A stretch of DNA of 64,000 nucleotides from Siminovitchia thermophila. Lineage in GTDB: Bacteria; Bacillota; Bacilli; Bacillales; Bacillaceae_C. The translations under genes and the position numbers were made by a program. Of the stretch, positions 24,357-34,251 are shown one piece after another. Below the pieces are notes generated by a model. It had not been told where the DNA came from, made no database searches, and was given only the letters and a program-made list of their open reading frames with translations. The stretch is taken from NCBI RefSeq assembly GCF_016909185.1, contig NZ_JAFBFH010000003.1:62001-126000 (forward strand). Direction: 5' to 3'. Position 1 is the stretch's first letter. Each line of letters starts with the position of its first letter.

Positions 24357-25547
24357 CTATGCATAAGAGTGCAAACCGGCAATAATCAAGTTAACAAACA
24401 CGAGATTGAAAATGATAATGGCTACTCCCACAACGGCAAGCCAGGCTGAACGTTCGCCGTGCCATCCCCTTGATAAGCGTAAGTGAAGGAAAACAGCATA
24501 AAATAAGAACGTAATAAGCGCCCAAACTTCTTTCGGGTCCCACCCCCAAAATCTGGTCCAGGCAATCTGGGCCCAGATCATGGCAAATATTAAACCGCCA
24601 AGGGTAAAAACCGGAAAACCGATCAATACAGAGCGGTAGCCGATTTCATCAAGGAGATCCAAATTCACCCTGCGAACAAGAGGTTTCAAGAGCATGCTGA
24701 TTCGTTTCCGAAAGATTAAGCGTACAAGCAAATACAATATGGTTCCCGTTATGACAGTCCATAATATAGTATTTAATTTTTTCGCATTGACGAGTGCCGG
24801 CATTTCCACTAAAGGATTGAAGCGTCCCTCAGTGAGCAGTTCTCCTTCATGCGGGCCAACAAGTGCGGGAAGTTGGTAGGACAACTCTTTTTCCTGATCA
24901 TTTTTGTCCACCCAGGCAAAATCTGCTTTATAGTCGGCCAAGGAAAAGGCTGATGAAGTGATTATAAAGGCAATCGTTGCCACAAGGCAGTACATAATCA
25001 CTTCCAGCCAAAAAGACCTTTTGTCTTTCACCGTAGGATCAACCGCTTTTAATAAATAAATGAGCCCTGCAACGAAGCTGACAGCTAAAATAGCCTGTCC
25101 TGCCGCTACAGTCGTAACATGAATATGAAGCCAATCACTTTTTAGCGATGGAATGAGCGGACTGATTTCCCTTGGAAACATGCTGGCAAATGCGATTAGT
25201 ATCATCGCAACAGGCAAAGCGAATAATCCAAGCACATTTAGGCGATAGATAAAATAAAGAAGAATGAAAGCCCCAACGAGCATCATGCCAAAAAAGGTTG
25301 TGAATTCAAACATATTACTGACAGGAGCATGTCCCGCCGCAATCCAGCGGGTAACAAAATAACCGAGCTGTGTAATAAAACCGATGATGGTTGCTACAAT
25401 CCCCAGCTTGGACCAGCGATTTACACCTTTTTCCTTTTCTCTCCCTCTCTTATCACGGATTGCACCACTAAAAAGAAATGTCCCGACAAGATAAAGAATA
25501 AAGGAAGTGTATAATAAACTACTGCTTAGTTCTGCCAGATTCTGCAT
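24357..25547 (-). CDS. resC: Cytochrome c maturation protein ResC (CcsA/CcmC family)
   Basis: 396-residue polytopic membrane protein of system II cytochrome c biogenesis. The tryptophan-rich haem-handling motif is visible as [19 protein letters not shown] near residues 315-333, with conserved His residues before and after. It acts with ResB as the haem exporter and cytochrome c synthase. The ATG at 25547 gives the B. subtilis-like N-terminus; upstream in-frame codons lie inside resB. The overlap with resB is 29 bases. Confidence 0.94.
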   Translation of the reverse strand: MQNLAELSSSLLYTSFILYLVGTFLFSGAIRDKRGREKEKGVNRWSKLGIVATIIGFITQLGYFVTRWIAAGHAPVSNMFEFTTFFGMMLVGAFILLYFIYRLNVLGLFALPVAMILIAFASMFPREISPLIPSLKSDWLHIHVTTVAAGQAILAVSFVAGLIYLLKAVDPTVKDKRSFWLEVIMYCLVATIAFIITSSAFSLADYKADFAWVDKNDQEKELSYQLPALVGPHEGELLTEGRFNPLVEMPALVNAKKLNTILWTVITGTILYLLVRLIFRKRISMLLKPLVRRVNLDLLDEIGYRSVLIGFPVFTLGGLIFAMIWAQIAWTRFWGWDPKEVWALITFLFYAVFLHLRLSRGWHGERSAWLAVVGVAIIIFNLVFVNLIIAGLHSYA

Positions 25548-27192
25548 CATGATTCCTACTTTCTTTACCGTTTTTTTCCTTTTGAGACTGATCAATTGGT
25601 TCAGGAATACTTGTGCCTTCAACCATTCCGGTAATTTCACGTCTCAGACTGTGCCAATTTTTATTTGTATGGCCGGCTATAAGAAGTTGGCCTTGCTTGT
25701 GCTGCAGCCAAATACGCCTGTGGTTCCAGTAGGAGCCTTGGATAACCCCGATCATAAAAATGGTTCCCCCGACGGCCAAAACCCACAGCGTTAAATCTTT
25801 TCGTACAGTAAGCCCTGTAGCATTTCTTGTTCCAATACCTTTGAACGCCATTTTATACTCTGTTTCTCCAAGCGGTTCCACAGTTTGTCTAATCGCTGTA
25901 AAACTCACTTCTCCGTCGGGTTTCTCGGGAGAAATCATGTTAAATAAAAAAGCTGGATTATTCGGGACAGGAGAATTCGTTTGCGGTTCGCCATTTTTCG
26001 CAAAACCGGAAAAATCCGGGTAATACCCCAGTAGCTCCACTTTATAACCATTTTTTAAGTCGTAACTTGTTTTCGGATCAAATAAATCAATGGTTACTTC
26101 TCCATGTTCCGTTTCTGTTTTTTTGTCAATTAAAGAAAAAGTCATCGTCTGAAATTCATCCTGTTTGAAATTGACTTGGTATACGGCAAAATTGTCGAAT
26201 TTCAATGGTTCATTCACACGGATCTTGGCATCTTTCACTTTAATCAGTTTTTCTTCAGAACCGACCGCCTGTTCTTTGTCTCTTTTATAAAGAACAACAT
26301 CGGATTGGAATTCTTTTACAACAGAACCGACTCGTTCAAGGGCTTCGCTATATACTTCTTTGTCCTTTTCCTTGTCATAAAACTCTACTGTATTTTTTTT
26401 ACTTTCCAAAACGTATTCATTATTTGTTCCCGGAATCGTTTTTTTCTCCCCTTCACGCAGCCAGACCTCTTCGTCCACATACATGCCCGGAACGAATCGC
26501 AACATGCCGCCGATTAGGAATATAATCAATCCGATATGATTAACATAGGGACCCCAACGTGAGAATCTTCCTTTTTCGGCAAGGATACTTCCGTCTTGTT
26601 CCCTGATCTTGTATTTTTTCTGTTTTAACCGTTTTTTAAACGTTTCAATGTCTTCTGGCGACACATCTCCTTCATACCGCCTAAACAATCGCTGCCTTTT
26701 TAAAAAACCCTCATGTCGGTCAACCCGCTGGTTTTTTAAAGCCCGATGCAACGGGATAACCCGATCAAGGCTGCAAATGACGAGCGAGACGCCGATTGAG
26801 GCAATTAATAACAGGTACCACCAGGAACTGTATAAGTCATGGAAACCAAGATTATAATATATCGTCCCGAAGGCTCCATATTGGCTTGAATAGTATTCGG
26901 CAGGGTCGGCATTCGGCGGTATGTACATCACTTGCGGAAGGATTGTTCCAAGAGCGGAAGCGATTAGTGTAATGACAATCAGCCACACTCCCACCTTGAC
27001 AGACGAAAAGAAGTTCCATATTTTGTCAACCAACGTTTTATTGTATGTTTGAGACCTTCTGGCACTGCCCTCATAACGCATATCATGCAGGTTTTCTTTT
27101 TTCGCTTCTTCGGTCAATGCCCGCCCGCAAGCTTCACAAAGGATTGTTCCTTGCGGATTGACGTGACCGCAAACACATTTCACATCATTCAT
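25519..27192 (-). CDS. resB: Cytochrome c maturation protein ResB
   Basis: 557-residue membrane protein of the ResB/Ccs1 family, partner of ResC in haem delivery and attachment. A short N-terminal zinc-ribbon-like motif (CVCGH...CEACG, residues 6-22) is followed by three transmembrane helices before residue 225, a long extracytoplasmic domain, and a last helix near 465-485. ATG 27192 has AGGGGAG upstream. It lies in the order resA-resB-resC-resD-resE as in B. subtilis. Confidence 0.95.
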   Translation of the reverse strand: MNDVKCVCGHVNPQGTILCEACGRALTEEAKKENLHDMRYEGSARRSQTYNKTLVDKIWNFFSSVKVGVWLIVITLIASALGTILPQVMYIPPNADPAEYYSSQYGAFGTIYYNLGFHDLYSSWWYLLLIASIGVSLVICSLDRVIPLHRALKNQRVDRHEGFLKRQRLFRRYEGDVSPEDIETFKKRLKQKKYKIREQDGSILAEKGRFSRWGPYVNHIGLIIFLIGGMLRFVPGMYVDEEVWLREGEKKTIPGTNNEYVLESKKNTVEFYDKEKDKEVYSEALERVGSVVKEFQSDVVLYKRDKEQAVGSEEKLIKVKDAKIRVNEPLKFDNFAVYQVNFKQDEFQTMTFSLIDKKTETEHGEVTIDLFDPKTSYDLKNGYKVELLGYYPDFSGFAKNGEPQTNSPVPNNPAFLFNMISPEKPDGEVSFTAIRQTVEPLGETEYKMAFKGIGTRNATGLTVRKDLTLWVLAVGGTIFMIGVIQGSYWNHRRIWLQHKQGQLLIAGHTNKNWHSLRREITGMVEGTSIPEPIDQSQKEKNGKESRNHDAESGRTKQ

Positions 27193-27207
27193 AAAAAACT
27201 GCTCCCC

Positions 27208-27735
27208 TTACGGTTTAATACTCTCCATCATCGCCTGTATTTTCGCTTCCGTCAGCTCGCCTTCTTCCACCTTTACCACATTTCCTTCCGGATCAATCAA
27301 AAACGTTGCAGGCAAGTTAATGACACCGTACGTTTTCATTACATCCTGATTTTTGTCTTTCAAAATCGGAAACGAAAGATCATGCTTTTCTACAAATCGT
27401 TTGATTGAAAACTCCGGTTCTCCGACATTTACTGCTAAAATTTCAACTCCTTGATCTTTATAAACGTTATACTGATTATCCATAAAAGGCATTTCCCGCT
27501 CACACGGCTTGCACCACGTGCCCCAAAAATTCAGGAACACGCCTTTCCCCCTGTAGTCGGATAACTTATGTTGTTCGTCTCCAAGATCCGCCAAAACAAA
27601 ATCAGGCGCTTGTTCGCCGACTGATACTTTTGAGCGTGAATCTTTCGTAAAGTTGGCGTAAAGTGTGTATGCAATTGCTGCGATCATAATAACAAGAATG
27701 ATTGTCCGAATGACCAGCCGGTTTTTTTTTGACAT
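27208..27735 (-). CDS. resA: Thiol-disulfide oxidoreductase ResA
   Basis: 175-residue membrane-anchored thioredoxin-like protein. A signal anchor spans about residues 8-28; the active site is WCKPCE, Cys75 and Cys78, with the adjacent Glu typical of ResA. It reduces the haem-binding CXXCH of apocytochrome c outside the membrane. resB starts 15 bases after its stop, which confirms the operon. Confidence 0.95.
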   Translation of the reverse strand: MSKKNRLVIRTIILVIMIAAIAYTLYANFTKDSRSKVSVGEQAPDFVLADLGDEQHKLSDYRGKGVFLNFWGTWCKPCEREMPFMDNQYNVYKDQGVEILAVNVGEPEFSIKRFVEKHDLSFPILKDKNQDVMKTYGVINLPATFLIDPEGNVVKVEEGELTEAKIQAMMESIKP

Positions 27736-27842
27736 GAAAGACCATGCCTCCTTATTAGACGCGAATATCCGTTTACATTATATCATTTTCTTCATAGAGC
27801 CATTGCGGTGGTTATGAAGGTTATGTGAAAACTTCCCTGTTC

Positions 27843-28571
27843 TCAGCATTGCCCTGTTCGGGCGAGAACTTTCAATTTTTTTACCTCATGCGGGGTTAAT
27901 TCCCGGTATTCTCCCGCATTTAGTCCATGAAGGGTCAAAAAGGCAAACCTTTCTCTTTTTAATTTCATCACCGAATGGCCAATCGCGTCAAACATTTTGC
28001 GCACTTGGCGGTTTCTCCCTTCATGAATGGTAATCTCCACAATGGAATGGCCTTTTCGCTTATCGGCTGTTAACATCTTTGTTTTCGCCGGAGCGGTTTT
28101 TCCGTCCTCCAATTGGATTCCTCTTTCCAGCTTTTTCAACAATTCTCTTGATGGCAGCCCTTTAACTTTTGCCACATACGTTTTCGGGATTTCATGTTTG
28201 GGATGTGTCAATAAATGGGTGAATTCTCCATCATTGGACAGAAGCAAAAGCCCGGATGTATCATAATCCAGGCGTCCAACCGGATATATTCTCTCTTCTA
28301 CATGCGGAAAAAAATCAGTAACTACTTTCCTGTTCTTGTCATCCTCAACCGCACTGATAACGCCGCGTGGTTTATAAAACAAATAGTATTTCTGTTCCTC
28401 TTGCTGCAACGGAATGCCATTCACCTGAATCTTATCCGAAGGTGTTACTTTTGTTCCGAGTTCTGTTACTACTTTTCCGTTCACTGTTACCTTGCCCTCT
28501 GCTATCAGCTTTTCCGCCTTTCTTCGAGAAGCGATTCCAGCATGGGCAATGACTTTTTGTAAGCGTTCCAT
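27843..28571 (-). CDS. rluB: 23S rRNA pseudouridine synthase RluB
   Basis: 242-residue enzyme with an N-terminal S4 RNA-binding domain (about 3-48) and an RsuA/RluB-type catalytic domain. The catalytic motif GRLDYDTSGLLLLSNDG carries the conserved Asp near residue 103. It modifies a uridine in helix 90 of 23S rRNA. It lies between spmB and resA, the B. subtilis order. ATG 28571 follows a GGTGAAAA site. Confidence 0.94.
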   Translation of the reverse strand: MERLQKVIAHAGIASRRKAEKLIAEGKVTVNGKVVTELGTKVTPSDKIQVNGIPLQQEEQKYYLFYKPRGVISAVEDDKNRKVVTDFFPHVEERIYPVGRLDYDTSGLLLLSNDGEFTHLLTHPKHEIPKTYVAKVKGLPSRELLKKLERGIQLEDGKTAPAKTKMLTADKRKGHSIVEITIHEGRNRQVRKMFDAIGHSVMKLKRERFAFLTLHGLNAGEYRELTPHEVKKLKVLARTGQC

Positions 28572-28644
28572 TTTTTCACCTCAAGCCTGCATTTTCTTTA
28601 TGAATTATTGCATAAGAACAGAGAAAATCAAAGAATGTTGATCC

Positions 28645-28672
28645 AAAATAAAAAAATCCGGTTATGAACCGA
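28645..28672 (-). terminator. Weak terminator after spmB
   Basis: CGGTT/AACCG hairpin at the end of spmB followed by a run of seven T residues on the minus strand. The short stem suggests partial read-through to rluB. Confidence 0.55.
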
Positions 28673-29195
28673 ATAAAATAGTCACGATGATGACTGCCGC
28701 CGCTATACCGATTACATCAGCTATAAGGCCGACTTTTATAGCATCTCCCATTTTTTTGATTCCCACTGCCCCAAAATAAACCGTTAACACATAAAAGGTC
28801 GTATCCGTACTTCCCTGAATGGTTGAGGCCAATCTGCCGATAAAGGAGTCAGGGCCATAAACCGAAATGAGATCACTCATAACACCTAGAGCCGCGGTGC
28901 CGGATATCGGCCGTATGAGTGCGAGCGGGACGATTTCCGCGGGAACGCCAATCGAATCCAAAACCGGTTTGATCAGCTGAATCATGAAGTCCAGTGCACC
29001 CGAAGACCTGAAAACTGTAATAGCAACAAGCATTCCTACTAAAAACGGAATAATGGAAACCGCAATCTTGATTCCCTCTTTTCCCCCTTCAACGAAATGC
29101 TCATAGGTGGGGACTTTTTTCCACGTACCATAGAGTAAAATAACAGCGATGATGACAGGAACAATCCATAAGGACATGGCCGATATAAATTGCAT
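28662..29195 (-). CDS. spmB: Spore maturation protein SpmB
   Basis: 177-residue membrane protein of the nucleoside-recognition (Gate) family. With SpmA and DacB it is needed for proper core dehydration and cortex structure. Several helices and the conserved RPISGTAALGVMSDL motif are visible. ATG 29195 has AAGGAG at 10 bases and gives the family length (178 in B. subtilis); upstream codons in frame belong to the end of spmA. Confidence 0.94.
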   Translation of the reverse strand: MQFISAMSLWIVPVIIAVILLYGTWKKVPTYEHFVEGGKEGIKIAVSIIPFLVGMLVAITVFRSSGALDFMIQLIKPVLDSIGVPAEIVPLALIRPISGTAALGVMSDLISVYGPDSFIGRLASTIQGSTDTTFYVLTVYFGAVGIKKMGDAIKVGLIADVIGIAAAVIIVTILFGS

Positions 29196-29197
29196 TG

Positions 29198-29791
29198 CTA
29201 TTTTACTCCTTTTCGTATTCTTCGGTAATAAAATAGCCGGTCCACAATAATGGCGCCCAACGTAGCACATATGGTGGCCACTAAAGTCGGGCCTACGATG
29301 TCTGTCGGCCCGGCTGATTGATAATTCATTCGAATCGCGATAACAGTAGTGGGAATTAGGGTAAATCCTGAGGTGTTAAGGGCAAGAAACGTAATCATCG
29401 AGCGGCTTGCAACGGGCTTTCCCCCATTTAATGCTTTTAACTGCTCCATCGCTTTGATACCGAGGGGTGTAGCGGCATTTCCAAGTCCAAACATGTTTGC
29501 AATAATATTCGATAAAATATAACCAACGGCGGGGTGATCGCTTGGAACATCCGGAAAAAGCCTCAGAATGGCAGGTCGAAATAGATTGGACAGTTTTTCC
29601 AAAAGGCCTGCTTCCTGGGCAATTCGCATCATTCCGAGCCAAAACACAAGAATGCTGATAAGACCAATACACAAAGTAACGGCTTCGTTAGCTGATTGAA
29701 AAATAGCTTCGTTCACTTCTTTCATCGTGCCATTCAATCCAGCAAACACGAGGCCGATTAAGGTCATCCCGACCCAAATATAGTTAATCAT
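29198..29791 (-). CDS. spmA: Spore maturation protein SpmA
   Basis: 197-residue polytopic protein, the other half of the Spm pair. Gate-family motifs include GLGNAATPLGIKAMEQL and LNTSGFTLIPTTVIAIR. Its start overlaps the dacB end by 8 bases and spmB begins just after its stop, so dacB-spmA-spmB are coupled as in B. subtilis. Confidence 0.95.
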   Translation of the reverse strand: MINYIWVGMTLIGLVFAGLNGTMKEVNEAIFQSANEAVTLCIGLISILVFWLGMMRIAQEAGLLEKLSNLFRPAILRLFPDVPSDHPAVGYILSNIIANMFGLGNAATPLGIKAMEQLKALNGGKPVASRSMITFLALNTSGFTLIPTTVIAIRMNYQSAGPTDIVGPTLVATICATLGAIIVDRLFYYRRIRKGVK

Positions 29792-30929
29792 TTATCTTCA
29801 CACCTGTCTGAGTGAAAAATAGATTTTTAAAAGTTTGCCACCAGCTTTTGTCTTTGTCATGATCCAATTCCTTTACATAAATGGGAATCGTCCGCACGAC
29901 ATCATTTTGAAAATAAAAAACCGCTTCTCCAGCCTGCCCCTCCTTCATTTTTTTCAGATCTTCCCTAGAAAGCAAACGATACTTGATTTTAATATGGTCC
30001 ACTTCTGTATTTTGCAACGGGTAATGGACGTCGTGCTTGACAAATAATTGCTTATTATCTGGAAGCCCCTCAACGTTAAATAATTCGCCTTTTGGCAGCA
30101 ATTGTTTTATTTCGAAATGATCAAAGCCATATTCATACATCGAAATATGGTCATTCCAATCATCGGACGCGTTTAACGTAACGGAAATCAAGTCCATTCC
30201 ATTTTTGGAAGCTGTCGTGACAAGAGTTCGTCCGGCTCTTTTCGTATAGCCGGTTTTACCGCCGGTTGTATGTTGGTATTTTTCAGTGAGCAAGCGATTT
30301 TTGTTTTTCCACCTGGCTTTACCGTCTTCTCGATCCACTGTATATGCTTTTGTTCCCGCGATCTCTTTAAACGTGTCATTGTTCATGGCATATCGCGTAA
30401 GAAGCGCCATATCGTAAGGGGTTGAATAATGATTTTCGTGATCATCCAAACCAGTGGGATTGGAAAAAACTGTTTGGCGCATTCCAATTTCCTGCGCTTT
30501 TTGATTCATCAGGAAAACAAACCCTTCCACACTTCCCCCCACGTGTTCCGCAATGGCATTGGCAGCATCGTTCCCGGAGCGAAGCATGAGGCCGTATAAC
30601 AGATCTTCCAGTTTTATTTTTTCGCCGACTTTTAAATAGATAGATGATCCTTCAGTCATCACCGCCGTTTTACTGACCGTAACGGTTTCATCCAGTTTTC
30701 CTGATTCAATGGCCACAATAGCTGTCATAATTTTGGTAATGGAAGCGATCCTGGCAGGCACGTCCGAGTTTTGATCATAGAGGACTCTCCCGGACCCTTG
30801 CTCCATTAAGATGGCTCCAGATGCACTCAAGGATAACTCAGGCTGCTCTTCCCTGTCTTTTGGCGAAAAGGCGGCGAGCCATAAAAGTATGCACAGACTG
30901 ATTAAAATCGCATTGATTTTAACAAACAT
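29784..30929 (-). CDS. dacB: Sporulation D-alanyl-D-alanine carboxypeptidase DacB (PBP5*)
   Basis: 381-residue serine peptidase that trims stem peptides in spore cortex and so lowers crosslinking. An N-terminal signal peptide precedes the active-site motifs SITK (near 61-64), SGN (near 118-120) and KTG (near 227-229). A PBP5-type C-terminal domain and an amphipathic end follow. ATG 30929 has GAGGGGAAAAGG upstream; the earlier in-frame ATG overlaps that site. Confidence 0.95.
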   Translation of the reverse strand: MFVKINAILISLCILLWLAAFSPKDREEQPELSLSASGAILMEQGSGRVLYDQNSDVPARIASITKIMTAIVAIESGKLDETVTVSKTAVMTEGSSIYLKVGEKIKLEDLLYGLMLRSGNDAANAIAEHVGGSVEGFVFLMNQKAQEIGMRQTVFSNPTGLDDHENHYSTPYDMALLTRYAMNNDTFKEIAGTKAYTVDREDGKARWKNKNRLLTEKYQHTTGGKTGYTKRAGRTLVTTASKNGMDLISVTLNASDDWNDHISMYEYGFDHFEIKQLLPKGELFNVEGLPDNKQLFVKHDVHYPLQNTEVDHIKIKYRLLSREDLKKMKEGQAGEAVFYFQNDVVRTIPIYVKELDHDKDKSWWQTFKNLFFTQTGVKIND

Positions 30930-31009
30930 CCTTTTCCCCTCGCCCCCCATTTATTTGTACAAGTCTATGCGCCACTTGTAGTGTTATGACAAAAAGAAGG
31001 GCTATTAAA

Positions 31010-31051
31010 CATAAAAAAAAAAGGACATTCATCCGAAATGAAGCCCTTTTT
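31010..31051 (-). terminator. Terminator upstream of dacB
   Basis: Hairpin with TTCAT/ATGAA and AAAGG/CCTTT pairs around an internal loop, followed by about ten T residues on the minus strand. It closes whatever is transcribed from 31050-31380. Confidence 0.65.
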
Positions 31052-31280
31052 AGCTTTGTTGCGTTTTAGGAATGTTGTAAATTTTGGGTGGCAGTTGGTT
31101 TGCCATCTTAGCACATTTCACCGCTAAAGTTTTTGCGCGCAGTTGATGTAACGGAGTAAAAAATGTTAATCTCAAAGAGATAAATTTAGGCAAGCGCATG
31201 TGCCTGAGGGCTTGAGCCATGTCCATAAAAAAGCAAAAGAAAAGCGCCTGTAAAAAAGCTAAGACCTCCACTTTAAACAA
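31050..31280 (-). CDS. Uncertain ORF or gene fragment, up to 76 codons
   Basis: A minus-strand frame ending just before a terminator, with a hydrophobic start and a basic end (MRLPKFISLRLTFF). There is no start codon with a good ribosome site; the frame stays open upstream for about 25 more codons without ATG. B. subtilis has ypuI at this place, but this sequence does not resemble it. It may be the remains of a lost gene. Confidence 0.25.
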   Translation of the reverse strand: MFKVEVLAFLQALFFCFFMDMAQALRHMRLPKFISLRLTFFTPLHQLRAKTLAVKCAKMANQLPPKIYNIPKTQQS

Positions 31281-31386
31281 TTCAAAGCAGAATGGAAGAT
31301 TGTATGTGGGGCAGGAAGAGCCCTCTTTCGCTTTATTTCATCGCGAGTGCTTCAGTTTGTAGTTATAAGCGGGCGCTTGCGTTTCT

Positions 31387-31971
31387 TTATTTGATGGATT
31401 CCTGAAATTTATCATAGAATAAATCTGCTTCTTCTTCCTGTGATCCATCCATTTCCGCGTCGGGCAGCGGAGGGAGTTCTTTCAAATCCTTGAGACCGAA
31501 GTAATCCAAAAATTCTCTCGTTGTCCCGTATAAAATCGGTCTTCCAATCCCTTCTTTCCTCCCCACCTCTTTAATAAGTCCTTTGGCAAGAAGCGATCTG
31601 ATCGGTCGCTCTGTCTTTACACCGCGAATTTCTTCTATTTCAACTCTTGTAATGGGTTGCTTATAGGCAATAATGGCGACTGTTTCAAGCGCGGCCTGAG
31701 AAATGGATGGATGCTGCGTATTTTCCACAAGCCTTTGCAAGTATTTCGAAAGCCTTCTTTTCGTCACAAGCTGGTATGTCCCCGCAAGCACTGCAATCGT
31801 AATGCCCCTGCACTCGTTGTCGTCATACTCCTTCTTTAATTCATCCACCAGGTCGTACGCTTCCTTTTCGGTCATTTCCAATACATGGCATATTTGCTTG
31901 ATGCTTAAGCCTTCGTCCCCCGCAGCGAACAATAAGCTTTCCAATATTCCTTTTTCCTTAGCTGCTTTCAC
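31387..31971 (-). CDS. scpB: Segregation and condensation protein ScpB
   Basis: 194-residue winged-helix protein (kite subunit) of the SMC condensin. It forms dimers that bind ScpA and helps organise and segregate the chromosome. The typical LESLLFAAGDEGLS start, the QAALETVAIIAYKQPITR block and the YGTTREFLDYFGL end are present. GTG 31971 has GAGGAG at 7 bases and is preferred over TTG 31977. The gene overlaps scpA by 14 bases. Confidence 0.94.
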   Translation of the reverse strand: MKAAKEKGILESLLFAAGDEGLSIKQICHVLEMTEKEAYDLVDELKKEYDDNECRGITIAVLAGTYQLVTKRRLSKYLQRLVENTQHPSISQAALETVAIIAYKQPITRVEIEEIRGVKTERPIRSLLAKGLIKEVGRKEGIGRPILYGTTREFLDYFGLKDLKELPPLPDAEMDGSQEEEADLFYDKFQESIK

Positions 31972-32716
31972 GTACAATCTCCTCTTTCGCCTTTATATAA
32001 ATTTCTTCAAAATTGCCCGTTTGTTCCACATAGACGGCATTACTTTTCATTAACTCCAATATGGCCAAAAACGTCACGATGATGACACTCTTGTCATCAT
32101 GGTGGAAAAAGTCCGAAAAATGAATCGGCGTCCGATGCTTCTCAACGATTTCCAGCAGCTCTTCCATCCTTTGCTCGATCGTGATTTTTTGAATTTCCAC
32201 TTTGGCAGCCGCCGGCTTTCGCAGTCTTTTTCTTTTTAACAGTTTGTTATAGGCGGCAAGCATGTCAAAAACCGAGACAGAGTCCGCTTCAGAAATGGGA
32301 TCGGCGTCCGCGGCAAATTGGGAAAGGTCGCTCGGCGGTTTTGTATAAATATGGCTGCGATCATGTTCTTTTTGTTTAAAAAGTTCGGCGGCTTCTTTGT
32401 ACCTCTTGTATTCGATCAACTGCTCGACGAGTTCTGTTCGTGGGTCCTCCTCCTCAATTGAAACGTCTTCCTCTTCTTCCTCCGCTTTATTCGGGAGCAG
32501 CATCTTACTTTTAATTGACAGAAGTGTCGCTGACATCACCAGATATTCACTTGCTTCATTCAACTCCAGATCCGAAAGCGTGTGTATGTAGACCAAATAT
32601 TGCTCTGTCACCTCAGCCATGGGAATATCGTAAATATCAATTTCCATCCGTTTGATCAAATGAAGCAGCAGATCAAGCGGTCCTTCAAAAACATTTGTTT
32701 TTACTTGATATGTCAT
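31958..32716 (-). CDS. scpA: Segregation and condensation protein ScpA
   Basis: 252-residue kleisin subunit of the SMC-ScpAB condensin. The N-terminal FEGPLDLLLHLI motif binds the SMC neck and the C-terminal winged helix binds the SMC cap. An acidic stretch (EEEEEDVSIEEEDP) lies near residues 82-97. ATG 32716 gives the family N-terminus; codons further upstream come from the adjacent repeat array. Translation of scpB is coupled. Confidence 0.94.
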   Translation of the reverse strand: MTYQVKTNVFEGPLDLLLHLIKRMEIDIYDIPMAEVTEQYLVYIHTLSDLELNEASEYLVMSATLLSIKSKMLLPNKAEEEEEDVSIEEEDPRTELVEQLIEYKRYKEAAELFKQKEHDRSHIYTKPPSDLSQFAADADPISEADSVSVFDMLAAYNKLLKRKRLRKPAAAKVEIQKITIEQRMEELLEIVEKHRTPIHFSDFFHHDDKSVIIVTFLAILELMKSNAVYVEQTGNFEEIYIKAKEEIVRESS

Positions 32717-32753
32717 AAAATCACCAAATATGTCGTTAAATTGTACTTTATCC

Positions 32754-33332
32754 CGCACGTAAGGTGCCGTAAGACTCCCACTTCAAGACCTGAGTTGATA
32801 CAAAAGGTCTAAGTGGGAGAAAACGGCACCTAAATGCCCGATTGGTTCTACTAACATTTCTTGGGAAAGGCATACCAAGAAATGAAGTTTCACTTTATCC
32901 CGCACGTAAGGTGCCGTAATACTCCTACTTCGAGACCTGAGTTGATACAAAAGGTCTAAGTGGGAGAAAACGGCACCTAAATGCCCGATTGGTTCAACTA
33001 ACATTTCTTGGGAAAGGAAAACCAAGAAATGAAGTTTCACTTTATCCCGCATTAACTGGCAGTAAGCCCCTTTGCTTAGAAATCTAAATGTAAGGTAGAA
33101 AGTGCCGGGTCAACTGCCTGTAAATGCCCGATTGGTTCAGCTAACATTTCTTGGGAAAGGCATACCAAGAAATGAAGTTTCACTTTATCCCGCATTAACT
33201 GGCAGTAAGCCCCTTTGCTTAGAAATCTAAATGTAAGGTAGAAAGTGCTGGGTCAACTGCCTGTAAATGCCCGATTGGTTCAGCTAACATTTCTTGGGAA
33301 AGGCATACCAAGAAATGAAGTTTCACTTTATC
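32754..33332 (+). repeat. Tandem array of four structured intergenic repeat units
   Basis: Units at 32754-32900, 32901-33047, 33048-33190 and 33191-33332 (147, 147, 143 and 142 bp). All share the joint TTTATCCCGCA, the block AAATGCCCGATTGGTTC and the end GAAGTTTCACTTTATC. Units 1-2 carry the stems GGTGCCGT/ACGGCACC and CTCCCACTT/AAGTGGGAG. Units 3-4 replace the outer stem by GGCAGT/ACTGCC. All four end in the hairpin CATTTCTTGG/CCAAGAAATG. Short open frames across the array are by-products. It lies between divergent scpA and ypuF. Confidence 0.92.
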
Positions 33333-33439
33333 TTTAATCATACAATATTTTTCGGTTAAGAAGTAAGTAAATTCGGGTGGTAATTTACATATGATATACT
33401 TATCTTGAAATGCGCGAAAAAGCGAAAGGGGCTTTGAGA

Positions 33440-33937
33440 TTGATTTATCCTTTCTCATATATACAATTTTTATGTCATTTTCATGGTGACAGAGATTATT
33501 TTGAATGCCATGAAGTATTGGAGGAACATTGGAAGAAAAGCGGGATGGAGCGAAGTTCCATTTGGGTCGGTCTTATTCAAGTTGCCGCCAGCCTTTACCA
33601 CTACCGCAGGGGGAACATGCGGGGTGCGGTTAAATTGTTGACCAGGGCGCTGGAAAGCTTGAGTAAAAAAAGGAGCGAGCTGCATGCTTTGGGGATAAAC
33701 TATTCTCAACTGATGGAAATACTGCAAAAAAGCTTGAAACATATGAAAAAGTCGCGATTATATACCGCTATTGACTTGCCGATACAAGATGCGGAATTAT
33801 TGGTCATCTGCAAAGAGCGAGTGCGAAGGCACGGCTCTAGCTGGGGGCGGTTGGATGACGTTTGGGACGAAGGAATTGTTCATAAACACCTGGCAAAAAC
33901 ACATGAAAAAAAGACCGTTATACAACCAAAGCAATAA
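33440..33937 (+). CDS. ypuF: DUF309-family protein YpuF
   Basis: 165-residue cytoplasmic protein of the DUF309 family. The characteristic motif HGDRDYFECHEVLEEHWK is at about residues 13-30, followed by a WVGLIQVAASLYHYRRGN helix. Function is unknown. TTG 33440 is chosen: AGGGG lies 8 bases upstream and the N-terminus (IYPFSYIQFL) then matches the family. It is next to scpA as in B. subtilis, and flanked on both sides by structured repeats. Confidence 0.88.
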   Translation: MIYPFSYIQFLCHFHGDRDYFECHEVLEEHWKKSGMERSSIWVGLIQVAASLYHYRRGNMRGAVKLLTRALESLSKKRSELHALGINYSQLMEILQKSLKHMKKSRLYTAIDLPIQDAELLVICKERVRRHGSSWGRLDDVWDEGIVHKHLAKTHEKKTVIQPKQ

Positions 33938-34063
33938 GCGGACGGTTTAATAACGAGCCAACCATTTAGCTTTTTACCGCCTCGCTAGAAGCTTTTGGAG
34001 CCCTAGCTTACCATAAACAAAGAGACTGTGACACAACTAAATCAGCTGATGAAAAAACGAACA

Positions 34064-34222
34064 ATAAAGTGAAACTTCATTCAGTAGGCGTTTTCTTCCA
34101 CCTCCTACTGAATGTTAGTTGAACCAATCGAGCATTTGGGTGCCGTTTTCTCCCACTTGGACCTTTTGTATTCACTCAAGATCTTGAAGTGGGAGTATTA
34201 CGGCGCCTTACATGCGGGATAA
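34064..34222 (-). repeat. Structured intergenic repeat, single inverted unit
   Basis: The minus-strand reading repeats the family blocks TTATCCCGCATGTAAGG, CTCCCACTT/AAGTGGGAG, TGCTCGATTGGTTC and GAAGTTTCACTTTAT. The terminal hairpin is CATTCAGTAGG/CCTACTGAATG, a third sequence for the same stem. It lies downstream of ypuF. Confidence 0.85.
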
Positions 34223-34251
34223 GTTGTCCTAATGTATAATACGCAAGCTTT

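Noticed and set aside
32754-33332. Tandem repeats as a CRISPR array
   Set aside because: Units are about 145 bp, directly joined and internally structured; there are no short identical repeats with unique spacers and no cas genes.
32783-33458. Open frames of 79-89 codons across the tandem repeats
   Set aside because: They only mirror the repeat sequence, including the recurring RDKVKLHFLV, and have no ribosome sites.
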